NCBI RefSeq assembly: GCF_040529185.1
Contig: NZ_CP159510.1
Location: 744,001-808,000 of the forward strand
Direction of reading: 5' to 3'
DNA: 64,000 nucleotides
From: Sporolactobacillus sp. Y61
GTDB lineage: Bacteria; Bacillota; Bacilli; Bacillales; Sporolactobacillaceae
Shown here: in pieces, positions 19,870-33,578 of the stretch
Layout: each line of letters opens with the position of its first letter
Numbering within the stretch: position 1 is the first letter of the stretch
Program-made: the position numbers and the translations under genes
Notes under the pieces: model-generated
Database searches by the model: none
Told to the model about the DNA's origin: nothing
Seen by the model: only the letters and a program-made list of their open reading frames with translations

Positions 19870-20115
19870 CTGATAAATAAAAATCCCGTCCCAAAAATCA
19901 GGGACGGGATTTAACCCGCGTTGCCACCCAAATTGCCGAATTGAACGCTGACGTTCATCCAGCCACCTTAATCATGATAACGGATTTGATCCGCACAGGC
20001 ATCTTAAGCCTGCTTCACTCTCTGGGATGGATTCATGAGTCATCCTTTACCGCTTCTCATCTCCTGCGGCTCTCTGAAAAAGGATGATGGTCACTACTAA
20101 TTCCCATCATCAAGT
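19870..20115 (-). promoter_or_regulatory. T-box riboswitch, serine (specifier UCC)
   Basis: The minus strand has the T-box core TTGGGTGGCAACGCGG (19917-19932) followed by a strong terminator hairpin ATCCCGTCCC / GGGACGGGAT and T-run (19875-19912). The specifier loop reads GAATCCA with codon TCC at 20029-20031, matching serine. A stem I base (GATGATGG) begins near 20111. Uncharged tRNA-Ser would favour antitermination and raise serS expression. Confidence 0.92.
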
Positions 20116-20170
20116 CTGCTTTGGTTTACTTACTAAGAATTTACAATAAACTCTGTAAAAATGCAAGCAT

Positions 20171-20746
20171 TCACCGAGATTCTTCCACAATATTGACAAA
20201 ATATCGATGCATGCCCCGGTCGGCGGTAAGTTCCGGGTGAAAAGCACAGGTCAGAAAGCGACCCTGCCGGCAGGCAACAATATGTCCTTTATAAGTGGAC
20301 AGCACTTCCACCTGATCCCCGGCACTTTTAATATAGGGCGCCCGGATAAATACGCCGTTATAATGTTCACCGACGTGTTTAATATTCAATTCCGCTTCAA
20401 AACTGTCCACCTGTCTGCCGAAAGCATTTCTTTTCACGTCAATGTCGAGAAGCCCCAGATGGGGACCTTCACGTCCTTCAATTTTTTTGGCCATCAGAAT
20501 CAGACCGGCACAGGTACCGAAAACAGGACGGGTCTGAGCATACGTTTTTATGGCTTCAAAAAGACCATATTTATCCATCAGCCGGCGCATCGTTGTACTT
20601 TCTCCGCCCGGAAGCACCAGACCGTCAAGCCCGTTCAGATCCTCTGTATTTTTGACGGATACGCCTTCCGCCCCGGACTCCTTCAATGCCTGGATATGTT
20701 CACTGACGGCCCCCTGAAGCGCGAGAACTCCAATTCTTAATGTCAT
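20171..20746 (-). CDS. pdxT: pyridoxal 5'-phosphate synthase glutaminase subunit PdxT
   Basis: 191 residues from the ATG at 20746, preceded by GAGGTGA. Class I-type glutaminase triad: Cys79 in GTCAGLI, and the His-Glu pair in AFHPEL near the end. Oxyanion motif PGGEST lies at 46-51. It passes ammonia from glutamine to PdxS in the DXP-independent vitamin B6 route. The start lies 10 nt after the pdxS stop, so the two are translated from one message. Confidence 0.97.
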   Translation of the reverse strand: MTLRIGVLALQGAVSEHIQALKESGAEGVSVKNTEDLNGLDGLVLPGGESTTMRRLMDKYGLFEAIKTYAQTRPVFGTCAGLILMAKKIEGREGPHLGLLDIDVKRNAFGRQVDSFEAELNIKHVGEHYNGVFIRAPYIKSAGDQVEVLSTYKGHIVACRQGRFLTCAFHPELTADRGMHRYFVNIVEESR

Positions 20747-20756
20747 GACCTTCACC

Positions 20757-21641
20757 TCATTCTCCGCGATCCTGCATGCGGTCTGCCGGCTGAAGCGTGC
20801 CCATATCAATGCCCTTCATTGGTGCACCCAGACCTTTTGACAGCTCGGCAATCCGTTCATAGTCCTGATAATAAGTGGTTGCTTCGACAATGGCACGTGC
20901 AAATTTAGCCGGATTTTCCGACTTGAATATGCCGGATCCGACGAAGATACCGTCTGCTCCAAGTTCCATCATCAGCGCCGCATCGGCAGGTGTTGCCACA
21001 CCGCCGGCAGCAAAGTTGACGACCGGAAGACGCCCGGCTTCTTTGATCTGCAATAATATTTCATAAGGGGCACCCAGTTCCTTCGCATAAACCATAATCT
21101 CATCCGGAGACATGCCAACAACTTTACGTACCTGACTGTTAACCAGACGCATATGCCGTACCGCTTCCACAATATTTCCGGTTCCAGGTTCGCCTTTCGT
21201 CCGAAGCATGGCTGCGCCTTCTCCGATTCTTCTCGCAGCTTCACCCAGATCACGGCAACCGCAGACGAATGGGACGGTGAATGCTTTTTTATCTATATGA
21301 AAGACATCATCTGCAGGTGTCAGCACTTCACTTTCATCGATATAATCCACTTTCATTGATTCAAGAACGCGCGCCTCAACAATATGGCCGATCCGCGCTT
21401 TGGCCATCACCGGAATCGTCACCGCATGCTGAACCTCTTCAACAATTTTCGGATCTGCCATTCTAGCGACTCCACCGGCTTTTCGGATATCTGAGGGCAC
21501 CCTCTCAAGTGCCATAACAGCAGTTGCTCCTGCCTCCTCCGCTATTTTGGCCTGCTCGGCATTGACCACGTCCATGATCACGCCGCCTTTCTGCATTTCA
21601 GCCATGCCTCTTTTTACTTTTTCTGTTCCCCTCTGGCCCAT
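20757..21641 (-). CDS. pdxS: pyridoxal 5'-phosphate synthase subunit PdxS
   Basis: 294 residues. TIM-barrel synthase with Asp24 (VIMDV) and the substrate-binding Lys81 (MAKARIGH); [16 protein letters not shown] and [18 protein letters not shown] are hallmarks of the family. It builds PLP from ribose 5-phosphate, glyceraldehyde 3-phosphate and ammonia from PdxT. A ribosome site GGAGGG precedes ATG. Gene order dacA-pdxS-pdxT-serS is as in B. subtilis. Confidence 0.98.
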   Translation of the reverse strand: MGQRGTEKVKRGMAEMQKGGVIMDVVNAEQAKIAEEAGATAVMALERVPSDIRKAGGVARMADPKIVEEVQHAVTIPVMAKARIGHIVEARVLESMKVDYIDESEVLTPADDVFHIDKKAFTVPFVCGCRDLGEAARRIGEGAAMLRTKGEPGTGNIVEAVRHMRLVNSQVRKVVGMSPDEIMVYAKELGAPYEILLQIKEAGRLPVVNFAAGGVATPADAALMMELGADGIFVGSGIFKSENPAKFARAIVEATTYYQDYERIAELSKGLGAPMKGIDMGTLQPADRMQDRGE

Positions 21642-21783
21642 GACTAACCCTCCATTAAAATCTTTATTGTTTATTAGCTATTATAAGGCTACTGTTATCT
21701 CTGGTAAACCACTGTGTTTTCGTGTGTATTGCAGAATAATGCAGGGCATCTGCCAATTGAACAGGTCGGCACACGACTGTAAG

Positions 21784-21818
21784 AAAAAGAGCCAGTCCCG
21801 GTCAGGTTGCTGGCTCTG
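21784..21818 (-). terminator. terminator after dacA
   Basis: GAGCCAG / CTGGCTC stem with a 14-nt loop containing further pairing, followed on the minus strand by TTTTTCTTAC. Confidence 0.85.
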
Positions 21819-21838
21819 TAAATATTACCCGTTTCGCC

Positions 21839-23179
21839 TTAGAAAAGTCCGGCGATCCATGAAAAGATTCCTGCAAAAAAGTTTCCGATACCCTGGAACA
21901 TACGTACAATCCAGCTGCTTTTTTCCACCCCTTCGGCAGCGACAACCGGTACCTGGTTATTCTCCTTATAGAGATGTCCGTATGCACCGTCTGTTGCAGA
22001 AAGCGTCGCATAGCCTATCTTCTGGCCCTTTTTAACCGGAGCTTCGAGCTGTCCGTCTCTATTCAGCAGTGACTTGTTGAGCGTCACTTTGAAACGGGGA
22101 TTTGACTCTTCGCCATTCCGGGCAGTCAGGTTCACAGATTGACCAAATGCCGCTCTGACAGAATCTTTTTTGCCATTATTGACTTTAACAGCCTTCTGAC
22201 CTTTCACGACCTGATTTTTTTTGGCAATCGTTTTCTCTGAAAATTGCTGATAGCCGTAATCAAACAGGGCCCGTGTCTGCCCAAAACGTTCATTTTCGGA
22301 TGGCGTCCCCATGATGACACTGGCCAGGCGATGTCCATCGCGGTTAACCGTACCGGTGAAACAATATCCGGCCAGATCCGTATGTCCGGTTTTTAAACCG
22401 TCAACACCTTCATACTTATACTGGTTCATATTGGCGCCAAATCCCGGAAGCATGTAATTCCAGTTCACCATCTGAACGGGTGAATCAACACCTGCTGTGA
22501 AATTCTTCAGAGGGATACTGGAAATCGTCAGTGCCTCCGGATAATCCCTGACCATGTGATAAGCTAATTTGGCGAGATCACGCGCAGACAGCAGATTACT
22601 GTCTTTTTCATCGCCGTAGGGGGCAAAATCTCCAAGATCAATATTTTCCAGCCCGCTGCTGTTAATATAGGATGCGTGGGTCATGCCCAGCTTTTTTGCG
22701 GTCTTGTTCATCAGATCAACAAAGTTTTTTTCAGATCCGCCTATTTTTTCAGCGAGAGCTATGGTCGCACCGTTAGCCGAATAGATCGCCATCGCTTCAT
22801 ACAGTTCCCTGACCGTATACTGATAATCTTTTCTTAATGGAACATTGGAAAACTCACGGTTCTGAGAAATCTGATAGGCGTAATCACTGATTGACACTTT
22901 TGTATCCCAGGTCAGTTTTTTCTGATTAAGCGCCTGCATGACGAGATATTCGGTCATGATCTTTGTCATACTGGCCGGAGGATACACCTGATCTGCATTT
23001 TTTTCATACAAAATCTGTCCGCTGTTTACATCAATCAAAATAGCGGATTTTGCTTTTATTCCCACTGTGTCTTCAGCCTGTGCCTTTGGTGTCAGCTGAT
23101 TTTGAAAAGACAGTGCGACGACGAGCACTAAAGCCAGACTTGCTGCTACAAGAAAACGCAGCGATTTCCTGAAATTCAA
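21839..23179 (-). CDS. dacA: D-alanyl-D-alanine carboxypeptidase (PBP5 type)
   Basis: 446 residues. A signal peptide (about 1-35, ending near PKAQA) is followed by the penicillin-binding motifs: SMTK at 70-73, SAN near 130, and KTG in DGLKTGHTDLAG. A C-terminal beta domain and an amphipathic membrane anchor (SSWIVRMFQGIGNFFAGIFS) complete the PBP5 layout. It trims the terminal D-Ala of peptidoglycan. The start appears to be TTG (TTGAATTTC) behind a G-rich ribosome site. Confidence 0.96.
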   Translation of the reverse strand: MNFRKSLRFLVAASLALVLVVALSFQNQLTPKAQAEDTVGIKAKSAILIDVNSGQILYEKNADQVYPPASMTKIMTEYLVMQALNQKKLTWDTKVSISDYAYQISQNREFSNVPLRKDYQYTVRELYEAMAIYSANGATIALAEKIGGSEKNFVDLMNKTAKKLGMTHASYINSSGLENIDLGDFAPYGDEKDSNLLSARDLAKLAYHMVRDYPEALTISSIPLKNFTAGVDSPVQMVNWNYMLPGFGANMNQYKYEGVDGLKTGHTDLAGYCFTGTVNRDGHRLASVIMGTPSENERFGQTRALFDYGYQQFSEKTIAKKNQVVKGQKAVKVNNGKKDSVRAAFGQSVNLTARNGEESNPRFKVTLNKSLLNRDGQLEAPVKKGQKIGYATLSATDGAYGHLYKENNQVPVVAAEGVEKSSWIVRMFQGIGNFFAGIFSWIAGLF

Positions 23180-23296
23180 CCCCTACACCCCCGAAAAAAA
23201 TTCCTGTTTCAGCCTGTTTATGACAGAAACAAATCCGGACGATTCCGCGCCCGGAAAGATTTATACTATGCATAATCATTATGAATGCGAAAGGCA

Positions 23297-24769
<1,473 letters not shown>

Positions 24770-24824
24770 TTACCTCCATGAGATAATTGATTTTTGGATT
24801 TTTTCTTCCGAAAATTTTAATGCT

Positions 24825-24853
24825 AGCGTAACAACTCACCAGGCACCTGTCAA
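24825..24853 (-). promoter_or_regulatory. guaB promoter
   Basis: Minus strand TTGACA, 17-bp spacer, TACGCT with an upstream TG (extended -10). The rest of 24854-25097 shows nothing recognisable. Confidence 0.55.
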
Positions 24854-25097
24854 GAATCCGCATTGAAATTCTATTTTTCTAAGTCACAGGCGTGTTCAGG
24901 GCCGGAAACAGTCAAGGGACACAGAACCCTTACTTATTGCTTTTTTTCATGCGTCTGTCGATTTCCGCCCCGTATGCCCGCTTTCTGCGGCGATTCGCAG
25001 GCTACCCCGTTCATAAGCTGCGAGACTGGCTCGACTTTCCGGCAGGAGCCTGCATCTTTCGCTCCAATCCACATGAAGCATGGTGAACCTGGTTTGT

Positions 25098-26183
25098 TTA
25101 TTTGAAGTCAATCTGTTCTATCGTGATCTCCCGATGATCAGATAATGAAAAAATCATCTGGTTATCAAGCCGGATCATCGGACGGGTCGGCTGATGATCC
25201 GGTACAAAGGTAATTTCCCCGTGCTGATGATTCGACAGTCGGGCGTTCATCCCGATAAACAGAGTCATCACGGCGTAACAGAATTTAGCAAAGACATATC
25301 CCGATAATCTGCCATAAGCGCAGCGGGCCAGATGATCAAGGTGGCGGACGGGCCAGCCTGCTGCGCCTGCTTTATCTTTTTCACTGATAAAGCTGTCACA
25401 GACAGCAAGGATTTTTCCATATATATTGATCCGTTCTCCACGCAGGTGCAGGGGATAACCGCTCCCGTCTTCGCGCTCATGATGCTGAATGACTGCGAGT
25501 ATCAGCGATTCCCGCAAGGTCGGGACACCCTTCAGCATATTATAGCTGTCCAGCACATGCCTTTCATATAGGGCATGTGCCTGTCCGGGAACATCATTTG
25601 CCCGCCTCACAAGAGAAGGAGGAAGTTTAGCCATGCCACAGTCAGCAAGCATCCCTGCAAGACCCATCTGATAAACATTGCCCGGATCAAGTCCTGCCTT
25701 CTTCCCGAGAAAGCCAGAGACCAGACCCATTGCTACACAACGTGCTTCAAAACTGCGAAGGGAAGTTAAGTGTAACAGAAAACCGGCAAACCAGACGGGA
25801 TCCGCCAGACTGCGTTTCAAAAGTGGCATCATATCTTTCCTGAATAAGCCGATGTTCACCGGTTCACCGGACTGCCACTGCTTAAAGAAGAAACGATAAG
25901 AGGAAACAGCCTGTGCGAATACGGCATCAAGCAGAGAATTGGCTGTCTTTGCAGAGGAAGGGGCGTCTGCTGCGAGACGGGCATTTTGTCCGGAAGTCTG
26001 ATCTGTATTCTTCTTTTTTCCCGCCGGCCGGACATCGATACGGTCAATCAGAAAGGCATGAAGAACAGCAAAATGTATGTCCTTAAGAACTGTTCCTGCC
26101 TTGATCAGCGGTTTGTCCGATTTTGAGAAAACGTCCCTTCTCAATACATCACCCGGTCTGCATTTATCTGTTTTTACCAGCAT
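25098..26183 (-). CDS. HD-GYP-like protein with an altered HD motif
   Basis: 361 residues. The C-terminal half carries the GYP part (IQHHEREDGSGYPLHLRGE) and IYGKILAVCDSFIS, as in cyclic-di-GMP phosphodiesterases. The canonical HD motif (usually LHDIGK) reads LADCGMAKL, so the metal-binding His is replaced by Ala and the Gly-Lys spacing is changed. That may mean reduced or lost hydrolase activity, with a sensing or structural role left. The N-terminal part has no recognised domain. It sits between guaB and gyrA, where B. subtilis has yaaC. Confidence 0.8.
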   Translation of the reverse strand: MLVKTDKCRPGDVLRRDVFSKSDKPLIKAGTVLKDIHFAVLHAFLIDRIDVRPAGKKKNTDQTSGQNARLAADAPSSAKTANSLLDAVFAQAVSSYRFFFKQWQSGEPVNIGLFRKDMMPLLKRSLADPVWFAGFLLHLTSLRSFEARCVAMGLVSGFLGKKAGLDPGNVYQMGLAGMLADCGMAKLPPSLVRRANDVPGQAHALYERHVLDSYNMLKGVPTLRESLILAVIQHHEREDGSGYPLHLRGERINIYGKILAVCDSFISEKDKAGAAGWPVRHLDHLARCAYGRLSGYVFAKFCYAVMTLFIGMNARLSNHQHGEITFVPDHQPTRPMIRLDNQMIFSLSDHREITIEQIDFK

Positions 26184-26213
26184 CCTCTCTCCTCATTCCT
26201 CAGAGATCTTAAA

Positions 26214-28678
26214 TTATTCTTTATCGGATACTTCCTCTGTATCTTCATCGTCATCATTCTTCTGGATACGGGCAATCGTCGATACGCTGTCTCCTTCATC
26301 TACACGGATCAGAGTGACTCCCATCGTGTTTCTTCCCAGCCTGGATATGCCTGAAACCGGCATCCGGATGATCACACCATGCGCTGTGATAACCATCAGA
26401 TCTTCATCTTCATCGACGGTCCGCATGGCAATCAGTTCACCGTTTTTTTCGGTGATGTTACAGGTTTTCAGTCCCTTTCCGCCTCTTGTCTGTCTTCTGT
26501 ATTCACTGCAGGGCGTTCTCTTGCCAAATCCCTTTTCTGTCACAATCAGCACATCGTTTTGATCGCCTGCAATCCCCATGCCGACGACTTCATCGCCGGG
26601 ATCCAGGGAGATCGCCTTCACGCCGGCAGCTGTCCGGCCCATCGGACGGACCGCATTTTCGTCAAAACGGATCGCCATCCCTTTCTTTGTCCCGACAATA
26701 AGATCACTTTTTCCATCGGTCAGGCGTACAGCAATCAGTTCATCTTCGTCCCGGACTGTAATGGCATACAGTCCAGCTTTACGGATATTGGAAAAATCAC
26801 TCAGTTGCGATCGCTTCATAATTCCATTCTTTGTTAAAAAGACGAGGTAATGATCCGCATCAAATGATTCGACAGGGAAGAAGGCAGTGATATGTTCTCC
26901 CTTATCAATTTGGATCAGATTGATAATCGGAATGCCCTTAGCTGTGCGACCCAGTTCCGGGATTTCATAGCCCTTCAGTTGATAAACCCGTCCTTTGTTC
27001 GTGAAAAAGAGGACATGATGATGCGTGTTTGTCTGGAAAAGATGCTCTACAAAATCATCTTCATTTGTCCCCATGCCTCGAATGCCACGTCCACCGCGGT
27101 TTTGATTTTTATAAGTGCTGACGGGCATCCGCTTAATATAGCCATTGTGGGAGACCGTAATGACGATATCTTCTCTTTCAATCAGATCCTCATCTTCCAG
27201 CAAATCGGATCCAAAGGTGATTTCTGTCCGCCTTTCGTCATTAAATTTTTCTTTAATTTCTCCAAGCTCTTTACGGATGATCTGCAGTACTTTCTGCTCA
27301 TCGGCAAGGATCGCCTTCAGTTCCGCAATGCGTTTGACCAGATCCGCGTATTCCTGCTCAATTTTCTCACGCTCAAGTCCTGTCAGTCGCTGGAGACGCA
27401 TATCAAGGATCGCCTGTGCCTGAACTTCAGTCAGTGAGAAATTATTCATCAGTCCCGTGCGGGCGATATCGGCGGTCTTGGAGTGACGGATCAGGGAAAT
27501 GACTTCATCCAGATGATCCAGTGCGACGCGCAGACCTTCGAGAATATGAGCCCTTGCTTCTGCCTTCTTTAATTCAAAAGCTGTTCTCCGGCGAATGACA
27601 TTTTCCTGATGCGCCAGATAGTAATGCAGGCACTCTTTAAGAGTCAGCACTCTCGGTCTGCCGGCGACGAGAGCCAGCAGGTTAATACCGAAACTGGTTT
27701 GCAGACCCGTGTGCTTGTACAGATTATTCAGAAGGACATTTGCATTGGCGTCACGGCGAACCTCAATCACCATCCGCATTCCCGGCGGTCGGATTCGTCA
27801 CGCAGATCAGTGATTCCTTCCAGTTTTTTTTCTTTTACCAGATCGGCAATTCTTTCGATCAGTTTGGCTTTATTGACTTGATAGGGGAGTTCGGTAACAA
27901 TAATGCTTTGTTTTCCGCTTGCCTGCTGTTCAATATTAACTTTTGCCCGGACGATAATCGACCCGCGACCGGTCCGGTAAGCCCGCTTGACACCTTCGCG
28001 TCCCATGATCAGACCGCCGGTTGGAAAATCCGGTCCTGGAATATACTTCATGATTTCTTCTGTTGTTATATCGGGATTGTTACTCAGAGCCAGTACAGCG
28101 TCGATCACTTCACCCAGCTGATGAGGGGGGATGTTCGTTGCCATCCCGACTGCAATACCGGACGCACCGTTTACAAGCAAATTTGGAAAACGTGAAGGCA
28201 GGACAACAGGTTCCTGCTCCGATCCATCATAATTAGGCTGAAAATCGATTGTATCTTTCCGGATATCGCGGACCATTTCCATCGATATTTTTGACATTCT
28301 TGCTTCTGTATAACGCATCGCTGCGGCCGGATCTCCGTCGACCGATCCGAAGTTACCATGACCGTCAACGAGTTCATAACGCTGGCTGAAGTTCTGCGCC
28401 ATGCGTACCATCGTATCATAGACAGCCGTATCCCCGTGGGGATGATATTTACCAATAACTTCACCGACAATACGTGCCGATTTCTTATAAGCTTTATCAG
28501 ACGTGATACCCAGTTCATTCATGGCGTATAAAATCCGCCTGTGAACCGGTTTCAGACCGTCCCTCACATCAGGAAGGGCGCGGCTGACGATGACACTCAT
28601 CGCGTAATCAAGAAATGATGTGCGCATTTCATGCCCGATGTCCACGGGTTTTATTCTTGATTCATCTTGATCTGTCAT
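26214..28678 (-). CDS. gyrA: DNA gyrase subunit A, broken by a -1 frameshift near 27781-27783
   Basis: The N-terminal part has the winged-helix region, the [21 protein letters not shown] and catalytic Tyr in [11 protein letters not shown]. The frame runs through [12 protein letters not shown] and then stops after five wrong codons. Adding one G to the GGG run gives [20 protein letters not shown], and the rest (521 further codons) supplies the C-terminal gate and beta-pinwheel, including the GyrA-box sequence [11 protein letters not shown]. The restored protein is about 822 residues, normal. Since gyrA is essential this is almost certainly a sequence error. Negative supercoiling partner gyrB lies just upstream. 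Confidence 0.96.
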
Positions 28679-28810
28679 CTTTTTTCCTCCTTACCGGGCG
28701 GATTCATGCTTATTTCACAGGATGAACCTTTTCCCGATGATTGTGATAAACGTAAAATCCGTATGCTTCCAAACGTCACCTGTTTCCTGTCTGAGTATGA
28801 GGGTGTTGTT

Positions 28811-30751
<1,941 letters not shown>

Positions 30752-30810
30752 TCATCCGACACATAATCTCTTAAAATCTGTCACCACTACCGGTGCTGAA
30801 TGCCATAGAG

Positions 30811-31935
30811 TTACTCGTGCATGGGTTCCACTTTCCCCTGACTGATGCTGAAAAGTGTCGCCCTGTCCAGCAGGCCCTGATCCAGACCATCAATGGATGT
30901 AGTCGTTACAAAGGTCTGGACTTTCTGCCTGAACACACTCAAAAGATGTGTCTTTCTGACATCATCCAGCTCACTCAGTACATCGTCCAAAAGAAGAAGC
31001 GGGTACTCGCCCACTTCTTCTTTAATCAGCTCAATCTCTGCCAGCTTGACAGAAAGGGCGGCCGTCCTCTGTTGCCCCTGGGAACCGAATGTCTGTACGT
31101 TACGCCCGTTGACAAAGAATTGCAGATCGTCTCTGTGCGGACCGAACAGGGTAGATCCTCTGTCCAGCTCACGTTGTTTTAAACGCCGGTAACTGTTCTT
31201 GTAAGCTTCTTCTATTTTTGACTGTTCGCTGTCTATTGATACGTCGTGGACGGAAGACTCATAAACAAGTGACAGCTGTTCCCGCCCGTCACTGATTTCC
31301 GAATGAATTGCCGAAGACCATTTATTCAGCCGGGAGACAAAGCTCAGCCTGCGCCGGACGATTTCCGACGCCAGGGTTATCATGGACTCTGTCAGAATAT
31401 CCAGCAGTGAATCCCGGCCTTTTTTCTGCCGCATCTCATCCCGGAGCAGAGCATTCCTCTGTTGCAGCACCTTCTGGTAATCACTGAGGAGATGTAGATA
31501 GACGGGAGCGATCTGTCCCATTTCCATATCGATAAATCTTCTGCGGACAGAAGGGCTGCCCTTGACCAGATTCAGATCCTCAGGGGCAAACATGACAACA
31601 TTACAATTGCCGACATATTCACTGAGACGCCTTTTTTCAAGATGATTGACACGCGCCTTTTTGCCTTTTCCGGAAATAATCAGTTCAAGGGGGAAAATAT
31701 CTCCGCGCCTGGCCACTCTTCCCTTTATTTTACCATAATCTTCATCCCATTTGATTAAATCTTTATCATGGGAGGTGCGCACGGATTTGGCCAGGGCGAG
31801 AACATATATAGCTTCAAGAAGGTTGGTTTTCCCTTGTGCATTTTCTCCCAGAAAAACATTGACCATTGGCGAAAAAGACAGTTTCTGCCTGTCATAATTT
31901 CTAAAATTTGTTAATTCAATTGATTTAAGTATCAT
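30811..31935 (-). CDS. recF: DNA replication and repair protein RecF
   Basis: 374 residues from the ATG at 31935 (MILKSIELTNFRNY), the family start. Walker A is GENAQGKTNLLEAIY (about 30-44), signature SQGQQRTAALSVKLAE and Walker B LLLLDDVLSELD. It acts with RecO/RecR at gaps and stalled forks. It follows yaaA by 17 nt. In B. subtilis remB separates recF and gyrB; here only 80 bp of non-coding DNA does. Confidence 0.97.
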   Translation of the reverse strand: MILKSIELTNFRNYDRQKLSFSPMVNVFLGENAQGKTNLLEAIYVLALAKSVRTSHDKDLIKWDEDYGKIKGRVARRGDIFPLELIISGKGKKARVNHLEKRRLSEYVGNCNVVMFAPEDLNLVKGSPSVRRRFIDMEMGQIAPVYLHLLSDYQKVLQQRNALLRDEMRQKKGRDSLLDILTESMITLASEIVRRRLSFVSRLNKWSSAIHSEISDGREQLSLVYESSVHDVSIDSEQSKIEEAYKNSYRRLKQRELDRGSTLFGPHRDDLQFFVNGRNVQTFGSQGQQRTAALSVKLAEIELIKEEVGEYPLLLLDDVLSELDDVRKTHLLSVFRQKVQTFVTTTSIDGLDQGLLDRATLFSISQGKVEPMHE

Positions 31936-31951
31936 CGCGGGGCAATCCCCC

Positions 31952-32176
31952 TCATGAACGACTGATGACAAATTCACCCATTCCGGGCACTCTGATCAGG
32001 TCGCCATCCCTTAATTTCTTCCCGCGGCGCATTTCATGATCTCCATTGACATAAACTTCTGTCGATGAGAGAAAATATTTGGCTTCGCCACCTGTTTGAA
32101 TGATGCCTTCAAGTTTAAGCAATTGACCCAGTGTGATGAAGGCCTCATTGACCTTCAGTCTGACTGTTTTCATCAT
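31952..32176 (-). CDS. yaaA: S4-domain protein YaaA
   Basis: 74 residues: one S4 RNA-binding domain (ITLGQLLKLEGIIQTGGEAK and VYVNGDHEMRRGKKLRDGD). It lies between dnaN and recF as in many bacilli. Related small S4 proteins bind ribosomal RNA, but its role here is unknown. GAGGCGAA precedes two adjacent ATG codons; either could be used. Confidence 0.93.
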   Translation of the reverse strand: MMKTVRLKVNEAFITLGQLLKLEGIIQTGGEAKYFLSSTEVYVNGDHEMRRGKKLRDGDLIRVPGMGEFVISRS

Positions 32177-32202
32177 TTCGCCTCACTTTTTTTCCTCAAC
32201 GG

Positions 32203-33387
32203 TTAAAAAGTTCTGATGGGAAGAATCAGCATCAGAATATTATCATCGCCGATCGGACGGATAATAATCGGACGCATGGGACCGACAAAATAAATACGTA
32301 CATTACTGTCATCAATTTTCCCCAGGGCGTCCATCATGAATTTGGCACTGAACGCAATACGCATCGGCTCTCCTTCAAATTCTTCAACCTGTAACGTTTC
32401 AAAAACGCGGCCCAGTTCCAGGGACTGGGAAGAAATTTCAACGTGTCCATCCTCCGCCCGGAGTTTCACAATGTTGTTCCGTTCCTCCTTAGCCAGGATG
32501 GAAGCCCGTTCGATCGCCTGGTATAGTCCTCTGGTTGGAAGGGTGAGCGTCGTTTTACTGTCCTGAGGAATCAACCGCGACGTATCCGGATAATTTCCAT
32601 CCAGGATCCGGGAGTAGAATTGGACATTATTCAATTGAAACAGGATCTGATTTGATGTCATTACAAGGTCTGCATTTTCGTCATCGTTATCATCCAGAAG
32701 CTTTACCAGTTCAGTTAAACTTGAGCCGGGGATGACAACATCTCTGGATTCCTCAGCTGCGCTTCCGGATGCAACCGGGACAGACCGCTGTGCCAGGCGG
32801 TGACTGTCCGTTGCGACACAAGCCAGTCTCCCGTTTTTCAGACTCCATTTGACACCGGTCAGAACCGGGCGCGTTTCTGATACGGATACAGCGTAAACGG
32901 TCTGTCTGATGACGTCACGTAAAAGGTCTTTTCGGATACTGATGACTTTTTTCTCATTGATGACCGGCAGATTCGGATATTCCTCCGGATCAAGTCCGTT
33001 TAAGTTAAATTCAGAAGAACCTGAAGTGATCTTAGTAATCTGGCGGCTGTCTGACTCTATAAGAATTTTATCATTGGGGAATTTACGAACCACTTCGGAA
33101 AAAAGACGTCCCGGAAGAACGACACTTCCCGGCGTATCGATAACAGCTACTTCCTGATCCTGATCTTCAGCAGGGATAAAGGACATGATCGAAATATCGG
33201 AATTGCTTCCTGTCAGTCGAATGCCGTCAGGATCTGCTGAAATTTTAATGCCTGTGAGTATAGGAATGGTGGTTTTTGATGAGACAGCCTTCATCACCTG
33301 GCTTACGGCTTCAGCAAGCCTGTTTTTCTGAACACTGACATGCATTGTCAGTGTTGTGCCCTGATTCGTGTCTTGCATTTCTTGCAT
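32203..33387 (-). CDS. dnaN: DNA polymerase III sliding clamp (beta)
   Basis: 394 residues. The chosen ATG at 33387 has GGGGGA seven nt upstream, which adds about 14 residues before the usual family start (MHVSVQKNRLAEAVSQVMK at 33345). Either start is possible. Three clamp domains are visible, with SSKTTIPILTGIKI, FNLNGLDPEEYPNLP, SETRPVLTGVKW, DGNYPDTSRLIP and the C-terminal LILPIRTF. It encircles DNA and tethers polymerase and repair factors. The promoter-proximal intergenic region also carries part of oriC. Confidence 0.96.
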   Translation of the reverse strand: MQEMQDTNQGTTLTMHVSVQKNRLAEAVSQVMKAVSSKTTIPILTGIKISADPDGIRLTGSNSDISIMSFIPAEDQDQEVAVIDTPGSVVLPGRLFSEVVRKFPNDKILIESDSRQITKITSGSSEFNLNGLDPEEYPNLPVINEKKVISIRKDLLRDVIRQTVYAVSVSETRPVLTGVKWSLKNGRLACVATDSHRLAQRSVPVASGSAAEESRDVVIPGSSLTELVKLLDDNDDENADLVMTSNQILFQLNNVQFYSRILDGNYPDTSRLIPQDSKTTLTLPTRGLYQAIERASILAKEERNNIVKLRAEDGHVEISSQSLELGRVFETLQVEEFEGEPMRIAFSAKFMMDALGKIDDSNVRIYFVGPMRPIIIRPIGDDNILMLILPIRTF

Positions 33388-33427
33388 GATTCTTTCCCCC
33401 AATATGTTATAAGAAATAAGATACAGT

Positions 33428-33516
33428 AATCATAGTAGTAAGACCTGTGGATTTGTGGGTAAATGGCTTCTACCGTGAAAAGCACAGTTATCCACCTGTT
33501 CATAAGCTGTGGATAA
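33428..33516 (+). other. oriC: oriC unwinding region: DnaA boxes and DnaA-trio run (dnaA-dnaN gap)
   Basis: Plus-strand DnaA-trio-like triplets TAA (33427-33429), TAG (33433-33435), TAG (33436-33438) and TAA (33439-33441), with one mismatch triplet between, are followed by GACC and two adjacent boxes TGTGGATTT (33446-33454) and TGTGGGTAA (33454-33462). Two more boxes, TTATCCACC (33488-33496) and TGTGGATAA (33508-33516), lie toward dnaA. In B. subtilis the same arrangement before dnaN forms the basal unwinding system where DnaA opens the duplex. Confidence 0.75.
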
Positions 33517-33578
33517 AATGAATACTGTTATTTACTGTTATGCACAGTCCTGTGTATGACCGGTACCCCATCCGCAAG

